Assembly (NCBI GenBank): GCA_016218725.1 | Contig: JACRDB010000059.1 | Location: forward strand, 62,001 to 126,000 | From: Deltaproteobacteria bacterium | GTDB taxonomy: Bacteria > Myxococcota_A > Polyangia > Polyangiales > Ga0077539 | Reading direction: 5' to 3' | Length of the DNA stretch: 64,000 bases | Shown: in pieces, positions 58,852-64,000 of the stretch | Position numbering within the stretch: position 1 is the first letter of the stretch | Layout of the letters: each line of letters begins with the position of its first letter | Translations under genes and position numbers: made by a program | Notes under the pieces: model-generated | Told to the model about the DNA's origin: nothing | The model's database searches: none | What the model saw: only the letters and a program-made list of their open reading frames with translations

Positions 58852-60492
58852 CTACTCGGCCTCCGGGGCGTCGTGGTCCTGGGCGAGCGCAGGGGCGTTG
58901 GCCTCGGGCTCGGGCGTGGTCGTGGGCTCCGGGGACGCGGGCAGCTTCGCCCGGCGGATCCTCGGGGCGGGGACCATCACGTCGGAGGCGCTGGCGCTCA
59001 GGGTGATGGTGCCCTTCGGGGCGTACTGTGCGCTCTCCCGGAGGGGTTCGCTCGCGGGGGAGATCACCCCGAGCTCGCTGCGCATGAACGAGCGGTAGTC
59101 CAGGTGGACGCGCTGGTAGCGCCATTTGCGGTACATGAACCGCGGGAGGTTCAGGAGGTTCTTCCACCAGAACTCCGGCTTGTCGAGCATCCTCCGGGGG
59201 TTGAGCACCTTGGAGACCCCGGGCTCGGCGCTGTCCAGGGCCCAGATGAACTGCCGGTAGAACTCCTCGCGAGGGAGCTTCGTCTCCGAGGTGGCGTGCA
59301 TGAGGTCGAAGTACCGGTAGTCCCGGGTGAGGAGCTTGTCCCCGAGGCGGCGCCACATCTCCGTGCCGGGCAGCGGCGTGAGGATGGTCAGGAGCGGGAT
59401 CGGGATGGCCAGGTCTGCGATGTAGTCCCGGATCCCGCGGAAATCACTGGTGTCAAAGCCCGGGCGCACCATGAAGATCCCCGTGGCGAGGATCCCGTTG
59501 TCCCGGAGGATCTCCGCGGCGCGGCGGTTCTTGTCCGCGTTGTTCTTCTTGCGCAGCTCGGCCAGCGCGTCGTCGGCGTTGGACTCGAAGCCGCACAGGA
59601 TCCCCGAGAGGCCCACCCCCGCGAGGCGCTTGATCAGGTCCGGGTGCTCGGCGATGAAGTCCGTGCGGCCCTGGGTCATCCAGTATTTCTTCCAGGGCTT
59701 CGCCTCCAGGAGCTCGCAGAGGCGCACCAGGCGGTCCGTGCGCGTGAGGAAGTTGTCGTCCAGCAGGAACACGAAGGGCTCCTCGAGGGACTCCATCTGC
59801 TCGACGATCTTCTCCGCGGAGAGGAAGCGCGTGCGGCGCTCGTAGAACTCCCAGATCGCGCAGAAATTGCAGTCAAACGAGCAGCCCCGGGAGGTGAAGA
59901 TGGACGCCATGGGCTGGGCGGTGATGTAGAAATACCGCCCCTGGTACCGCTTGATGAGGTCCCTGCGGGGCGGGGGCAGCGCGTCCAGGCTCTGCACCTG
60001 CGAGCGCTTGGGGCCCGCGACGAAGCTCGTCCCCTCGGTGCGCACGACGGTGCCGGGGATGCCCACAAGGTCCAGGCGGTTCTTGCTCTTGCCGTAGGCC
60101 GCCAGGAGCTCCGCGAAGGTGAGCTCCCCCTCGCCCCGGACCATGACGTCCACATAGGGCTCGGCGAAGCCCTCGCTGGAGAGCGTGGGGTGGTGGCCGC
60201 CGATGAGGGTGAGCGCCGACGGGTCGATGGCCTTGACGGTGCGCAGGACGGCCTTGGCCTGGTAGCAGTCCGTGGTCATGGAGGTGGTGCCCACGAGGTC
60301 CGGGCGGAACCTCCGGAGGGTCTCCACCAGGGCTCTGGGCTCCTCCAGGCGCATGTCCAGGATTTCCACCTCGTGCCCGGCCGCGGCGGCGGCGACGGAG
60401 GTCAGGGCCACGGGCTCGGACAGCCACAGGCTGTTCTCGAGGCCGAAGCGGCCTTCTTCGAGGGAGGTCGGCTGGACGAGGAGAATCTTCAT
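58852..60492 (-). CDS. B12-binding-domain radical SAM protein
   Basis: 546 aa. The N-terminal domain (1-160) is a cobalamin-binding Rossmann fold (LLVQPTSLEEGRFG..., LTLIGGHHPTLS) without a clear DxHxxG motif. The radical SAM core carries CSFDCNFC (Cys 204, 208, 211) and a GFES motif. Proteins of this class B group methylate or ring-close unactivated carbons, as in BchE or the hopanoid enzymes. The C-terminus adds a basic helix and a disordered Pro/Glu tail. The TAG stop touches the next gene's ATG. The substrate cannot be inferred from sequence alone. Confidence 0.88.
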   Translation of the reverse strand: MKILLVQPTSLEEGRFGLENSLWLSEPVALTSVAAAAAGHEVEILDMRLEEPRALVETLRRFRPDLVGTTSMTTDCYQAKAVLRTVKAIDPSALTLIGGHHPTLSSEGFAEPYVDVMVRGEGELTFAELLAAYGKSKNRLDLVGIPGTVVRTEGTSFVAGPKRSQVQSLDALPPPRRDLIKRYQGRYFYITAQPMASIFTSRGCSFDCNFCAIWEFYERRTRFLSAEKIVEQMESLEEPFVFLLDDNFLTRTDRLVRLCELLEAKPWKKYWMTQGRTDFIAEHPDLIKRLAGVGLSGILCGFESNADDALAELRKKNNADKNRRAAEILRDNGILATGIFMVRPGFDTSDFRGIRDYIADLAIPIPLLTILTPLPGTEMWRRLGDKLLTRDYRYFDLMHATSETKLPREEFYRQFIWALDSAEPGVSKVLNPRRMLDKPEFWWKNLLNLPRFMYRKWRYQRVHLDYRSFMRSELGVISPASEPLRESAQYAPKGTITLSASASDVMVPAPRIRRAKLPASPEPTTTPEPEANAPALAQDHDAPEAE

Positions 60493-60570
60493 GGGTGCTC
60501 CGTCTCCATGGGGAGGGGGTCTGCCCTCTGGCTGCGCCGGGCGGCCCCGCGGGCGATGACACTACGACGG

Positions 60571-60656
60571 TTTTCCCCCGGATGGATGCACAAACCGCCC
60601 TGACGCGCACCCCCGTTCGCCCCGGGGCGAACATTTTTCCATCCGGGGGGGGGGGG
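60571..60656. promoter_or_regulatory. Nested inverted repeats and G12 tract between divergent genes
   Basis: CCCCCGGATGGA (60575-60586) and its inverse TCCATCCGGGGG (60638-60649) flank a perfect 18-bp palindrome, GTTCGCCCCGGGGCGAAC (60615-60632). The right arm runs into twelve Gs (60645-60656), ending 21 bp before the GTG of the glycosyltransferase gene. The layout suggests an operator for the divergent pair, with a slippery tract near the start. Confidence 0.55.
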
Positions 60657-60677
60657 TTGGACGTACACTCCGCGGCG

Positions 60678-61406
60678 GTGAAGGCGCGGATCAGTGTGAT
60701 TGTCCCGGTCCTGGACGAGGTCCGTCGGATCGACGCGCTCCTGGGGGCCCTGGTCCCACCAGGTGCCCCGGACCCCTGCCTCGAGGTGATCGTGGTGGAC
60801 GGGGGCAGCCGGGACGGGACCCAGGCGCGGGTGCGGGCCTTCCCCTCGGTGCGCCTGGTGGAGGCCCCTCGGGGGAGGGCCCGGCAGATGAACGCCGGTG
60901 CCCGGGAGGCCTCGGGGGAGGCGCTGCTGTTCCTCCACGCGGACACCACCCTGCCCCCCGGGGCCCTGGACCGCCTGCGGGAGACCCTGGACGCCGGGGC
61001 GGATTTCGGCTGTTTTGAGCTCTCCATCGAGAGCCAGGACCCGCGGCTGCGGGTGGCCAGCACCATGATCTCGCTGCGGAGCCGCTTGATCCCGAGCGCC
61101 ACCGGGGACCAGGCCCAGTGGTTCCGCCGGGCGTTCTTCTGGCGCCTCGGGGGCTTCCCCGACCTGCCCTTGTTCGAAGACCTGCGGATTGTAGGCACCG
61201 CCGCCGGCCGCGGGCGGTACGCCTGCGTACCCCTGAGGGTGGGCACCAGCGCCCGGCGCTGGCAGGCCCACGGGGTGTCCCGCACCATGGCGCGCATGCT
61301 CCTCCTGCGGGGGCTCTACCACCTTGGCGTGGACCCCAGGGTCCTGGCCCGCTTCTACGCCACCAACCCCCGCGGCGAGTCTCACCCCACACCCCACGAC
61401 GCCTGA
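60678..61406 (+). CDS. Family 2 glycosyltransferase, rSAM/selenodomain-associated type (TIGR04283-like)
   Basis: 242 aa from a GTG. Family core: ISVIVPVLDEVRRIDALLGA, IVVDGGSRDGTQ (DxD-like region), GRARQMNAGAREASGEALLF, FLHADTTLP. The order matches the GT2 group called rSAM/selenodomain-associated transferase 2. Members pair with radical SAM enzymes; here two radical SAM genes are adjacent. The frame is open further upstream through the G12 tract, but the GT fold begins at this GTG. Predicted cytoplasmic, attaching a sugar to an unknown acceptor. Confidence 0.87.
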   Translation: MKARISVIVPVLDEVRRIDALLGALVPPGAPDPCLEVIVVDGGSRDGTQARVRAFPSVRLVEAPRGRARQMNAGAREASGEALLFLHADTTLPPGALDRLRETLDAGADFGCFELSIESQDPRLRVASTMISLRSRLIPSATGDQAQWFRRAFFWRLGGFPDLPLFEDLRIVGTAAGRGRYACVPLRVGTSARRWQAHGVSRTMARMLLLRGLYHLGVDPRVLARFYATNPRGESHPTPHDA

Positions 61407-61417
61407 GGAGGCACGGA

Positions 61418-62818
61418 ATGCAATCGTTCTACAAGCCCATGGACGAGGCCGAGAGGGCCGACTGGCGCGCCCGGCGCCGGGCCGCCTGGGACCGTCTCTC
61501 GCCGGAGCACCAGAACGCCCGGCAGGTGCTGGGCAAGCGCATCACCATCGGGTGCGTGGCGCTGGAGATCACCCAGCGCTGCAACCTGGACTGTACGCTC
61601 TGTTACCTCTCGGAGCTCAGCGAGAGCATCCCGGACCCGCCCCTGGAGGAGATCAAGCGCCGCGCGGACCTGATCCTCCGGGACTGGGGGCCCAACACCA
61701 ACGTGCAGATCACCGGCGGGGACCCCACCCTGCGCAAGCGCAGCGAGCTCGTGGAGATCGTGCGCTACTGCCGCTCCATCGGGCTCCTCCCGGCGCTCTT
61801 CACCAACGGCATCAAGGCCCGCCGGGACCTCCTGGTGGACCTGTGCCGGGTGGGGCTCACGGACGTGGCCTTCCACGTGGACCTCACGCAGGAGCGCCCC
61901 GGGTACAAGACCGAGACAGACCTGAACGCCATCCGGGAGGAGTACATCGAGAGGGCCCGGGGCCTGCCCCTCGCCGTGGTGTTCAACACCACGGTCTGTC
62001 GGGACAACATCCACGAGGTGCCGGACCTGGTGCGCTTCTTCCGCAAGCACGCGGACGTGGTGGGCATGTGCTCCTTCCAGCTCGAGGCGGACACCGGCCG
62101 GGGCGTGCTCCGGGACGGCTACGCCCCGGGGCTGCCCAACATGCGCGAGCTCGTGGGCCGGGGCTTCGACGACGCGCCGCTCTCCTGGGAGGCCGTGCAG
62201 TTCGGCCACCCGAAGTGCCACTCCATTGTGTATACGCTCCAGGCCGGCGACCACTCCATTGACCTCAATGACGACATCGAGCTCGTCGAGGACATGCTCC
62301 GGGAGCTCCCGGACCTGGAAATGGACCGCACCCAGCCCCTGCGGGCGGCCGCCACCGTGGCCCTCGGGGCGCTCTCCAAGCCCCGGGTCGCGCTCAAGGG
62401 CCTGCGCTGGCTCGGGCGCAAGCTCCGGGACAACTTCGTGCCCATCGCCCGGGCGGGCTTCAAGGTCCACAAGCTCAGCGTGTTCATCCAGAATTTCCAG
62501 GGCCGGGACGAGCTCGACCCGGACCGGATCCAGAACTGCTCGTTCATGGTCGCCACCCACGACGGCACCGTGAGCATGTGCCTCCACAACGCCCGACGCG
62601 ATGAGTTCATCACCGTAGGCGTCGACCGCCTGCTCCGAAAGCCCGCCCCACGGGGCGCCCCAAGGGAGAGGGACCCACACCTCCCTACACCGCTCCAGGG
62701 GCCCATTGCTCCCGGGGCGGCGGGGCTGCCTCTGGGGCCGGGTACGCCGGACCCTCAGAGGGTTACCGTCGCCGCGCCCTCCGCGGTGGTCAACGCCACC
62801 GGTGGCGACGCGGAATAG
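61418..62818 (+). CDS. Radical SAM protein
   Basis: 466 aa with a strong GAGGAGG site before the ATG. The radical SAM motif is CNLDCTLC (Cys 55, 59, 62), followed by QITGGDPTLRKRSELVEIVR and later LFTNGIKARRDLL. It lacks a clear SPASM domain, although a Cys pair occurs at NCSFMVATHDGTVSMC near the end. The fold and length recall radical SAM enzymes of the lipid- or peptide-modifying kind; no precise assignment is made. The last 60 residues lose family character and become Pro-rich, so a frame change near 62640 is possible. Overlaps the next gene by 17 bp. Confidence 0.82.
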   Translation: MQSFYKPMDEAERADWRARRRAAWDRLSPEHQNARQVLGKRITIGCVALEITQRCNLDCTLCYLSELSESIPDPPLEEIKRRADLILRDWGPNTNVQITGGDPTLRKRSELVEIVRYCRSIGLLPALFTNGIKARRDLLVDLCRVGLTDVAFHVDLTQERPGYKTETDLNAIREEYIERARGLPLAVVFNTTVCRDNIHEVPDLVRFFRKHADVVGMCSFQLEADTGRGVLRDGYAPGLPNMRELVGRGFDDAPLSWEAVQFGHPKCHSIVYTLQAGDHSIDLNDDIELVEDMLRELPDLEMDRTQPLRAAATVALGALSKPRVALKGLRWLGRKLRDNFVPIARAGFKVHKLSVFIQNFQGRDELDPDRIQNCSFMVATHDGTVSMCLHNARRDEFITVGVDRLLRKPAPRGAPRERDPHLPTPLQGPIAPGAAGLPLGPGTPDPQRVTVAAPSAVVNATGGDAE

Positions 62819-63590
62819 CCCGCGGCCACGCCTCGCCGCCAGGGCCCTGGGCCTCACGGTCCTCGCCGTGGTGCCCCGGGCCCTCGCGGACCCTCCCGCG
62901 TTCCCCGGCCCCCCGAGGCTCCTCTGGACCTTCGGCGCCCAGACCCGGCCGATCGGGCTCCTGGCCCGCGCGGATGTGCTGTCCACCCGACGCCCTCTCG
63001 CCCTCGGGGCCCACGCGGCCTACAAATCCGTCTCCCTGGAGCTGGGTGTGGGGCCCTCGGCGTGGGCCCTCGGGGGCTTCCTGACCTTCACCGTGCGGGC
63101 CCTGGTGGAGCCGGGGTTCTACCTCACGCTCCCGGCGGGCTCGGAGCTCTCCGTGGGGCGCGCCCTGAGCGACCCGTCGGACCGCGGGCCGGGCCTCCGC
63201 TGGGGCGCCAGCGCCGTGCTCGGGCTCAACGTGCGCGTCGGGCGCCTGTGGCTCTACTCCCGCACCACGGGCATCGCCCGGCAACGCCTGGCGCCCGAGT
63301 ACGACCGCATCGCCGACACCGTGGTGGACGACGAGCTCTCCCTGGAGCTCGCCAATGCCGTGATGGTAGACGCCGCCCCGCGAGGAGACCGACATGTTTG
63401 GGTCTATGCTGAACACACCCACGGGCTGTTGTATGGCGTGGGCACCACGGTGGCGAGGCCCAGCGTCGGGGTGATCGTGGAGAACCTCTGGCCCCGCGTG
63501 GCGTTTGACCTGGACGTGAGTTACGGCCTGCGGGAGGGCCCCCTGGCGGGCCTTGGGGTCATCGCGGTGGTGTGGGTGTCCAACGAGTAG
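62802..63590 (+). CDS. Outer-membrane beta-barrel-like protein
   Basis: 262 aa from a GTG overlapping the previous gene. A signal peptide is present (LAARALGLTVLAVVPRALA). The mature protein alternates polar and apolar residues in strands with tight turns (LGAHAAYKSVSLELGVGPS, WGASAVLGLNVRVGRLWLYS), ending in ...LGVIAVVWVSNE. This fits an outer-membrane barrel of 8-12 strands. The C-terminal residue is not the usual Phe/Trp. Convergent 32-bp overlap with the final gene of the window. Confidence 0.7.
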   Translation: MATRNSPRPRLAARALGLTVLAVVPRALADPPAFPGPPRLLWTFGAQTRPIGLLARADVLSTRRPLALGAHAAYKSVSLELGVGPSAWALGGFLTFTVRALVEPGFYLTLPAGSELSVGRALSDPSDRGPGLRWGASAVLGLNVRVGRLWLYSRTTGIARQRLAPEYDRIADTVVDDELSLELANAVMVDAAPRGDRHVWVYAEHTHGLLYGVGTTVARPSVGVIVENLWPRVAFDLDVSYGLREGPLAGLGVIAVVWVSNE

Positions 63591-64000
63591 CCTCGGGGGT
63601 CGCCGGAGGCTCCGGGCCAAAGTCCGGGAGCGGCGCGAGGCTCAGGGCCAGGGCCAGGGTGTGGACAAGGGTACCCGAGGAGCCCTCGATGGCGCGCGAG
63701 ACGGAGTACTCGGGCTGGAGGGCGAGGTCCCCGACGACGAGGCGCAGGCCCAGGAGGGCGCCCGCGGAGGCCCCGCACAGGGCGATGTCCCTCACGGCGA
63801 GGTCCGTGCCCGAGGGGTCGCAGGGGTTGGCCGAGGAGATCACGCCGGTGCCCGCCAGGAGCTCGACGCCATAGGAGAAGCGCGCCCCGAGGAGCACCTG
63901 CACCCGGGGCGAGAGGTTGAACCCTGCGATGAGCGGCAGGTGCACGTTCCCGACGGTCCAGGACGAGACCACCAGCGGGTCCAGGGCGAGGTCAAAGCCC
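63559..64000 (-). CDS. Beta-barrel-like protein, 5' end outside the window
   Basis: The frame is open to the last base, so the start lies beyond the window. The visible part reads ...FDLALDPLVVSSWTVGNVHL, LIAGFNLSPRVQVLLGARFS, then LGLRLVVGDLALQPEYSVSR and LVHTLALALSLAPLP, an outer-membrane-barrel pattern with a Pro-rich tail (GPEPPATPEATRW). A CDPS...C pair in a loop may form a disulfide. Similar in style to the preceding gene, though not obviously homologous. Function unknown. Confidence 0.65.
   Translation of the reverse strand, partial: GFDLALDPLVVSSWTVGNVHLPLIAGFNLSPRVQVLLGARFSYGVELLAGTGVISSANPCDPSGTDLAVRDIALCGASAGALLGLRLVVGDLALQPEYSVSRAIEGSSGTLVHTLALALSLAPLPDFGPEPPATPEATRWTPTPPR

Overview
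The window looks like chromosomal DNA of a very GC-rich myxobacterium (Myxococcota; a Polyangiales or Sandaracinaceae-like genome is my best guess, by inference). The signs are many Sec/lipobox lipoproteins with Asp/Thr-rich linkers and Cys-rich myxobacterial repeats, one MYXO-CTERM-like tail, a giant Ser/Thr kinase fused to an NtrC-type sigma54 activator, a MoxR/DUF58/BatA operon, and very frequent 4-nt ATGA/GTGA gene overlaps. No rRNA, tRNA, CRISPR array or prophage core was recognised.

Layout. 1-2.4 kb: 3' part of a di-heme peroxidase (MauG-like) with an IS200/IS605-type tnpB-only element sitting exactly at its stop codon. 2.4-5 kb: an LRV/poly-Pro/Asp-box propeller protein and a small NTF2-like ORF. 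5-15 kb (minus): a lipoprotein, then the overlapping moxR - membrane protein - ABC ATPase - ABC permease - DUF58 - BatA-like operon. 15.1-16.2 kb: a TerB-like helical protein.

16.3-30.7 kb is the most unusual part. A minus-strand operon (small beta protein, beta-helix protein, FG-GAP lipoprotein, two more beta-helix proteins) diverges from a plus-strand unit (two tandem small paralogues, a 164-aa protein, a 1113-aa DUF4838-like protein, an RCC1-repeat lipoprotein). Between them lies a LuxR/NarL-type regulator whose frame is broken by a single base in a run of nine Gs. The same 16-bp motif precedes all three transcription units, in the direction of transcription. I propose a small, possibly phase-variable regulon making extracellular or surface beta-rich proteins.

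30.9-46 kb: double-DsbA lipoprotein, HMG-CoA lyase, thrS, an esterase, an SMP-30-like propeller lipoprotein, a Cys-rich lipoprotein, a spermidine-synthase-like fusion, a CAP-domain protein and a run of D/T/A-rich lipoproteins. 46.3-51.3 kb: the 1670-aa kinase/AAA/TPR/GAF/sigma54 activator. 51.4-53.0 kb: a graveyard of mobile DNA (two different tnpB remnants, a MITE-like inverted-repeat element, direct repeats). 54.1-57.8 kb: zwf-opcA-pgl, the oxidative pentose phosphate operon. 57.9-62.8 kb: a heme-oxygenase-fold protein and B12-type radical SAM enzyme diverging from a family-2 glycosyltransferase and a second radical SAM enzyme, with a G12 tract and nested inverted repeats between them. 62.8-64 kb: two beta-barrel-like proteins, the last cut by the window end.
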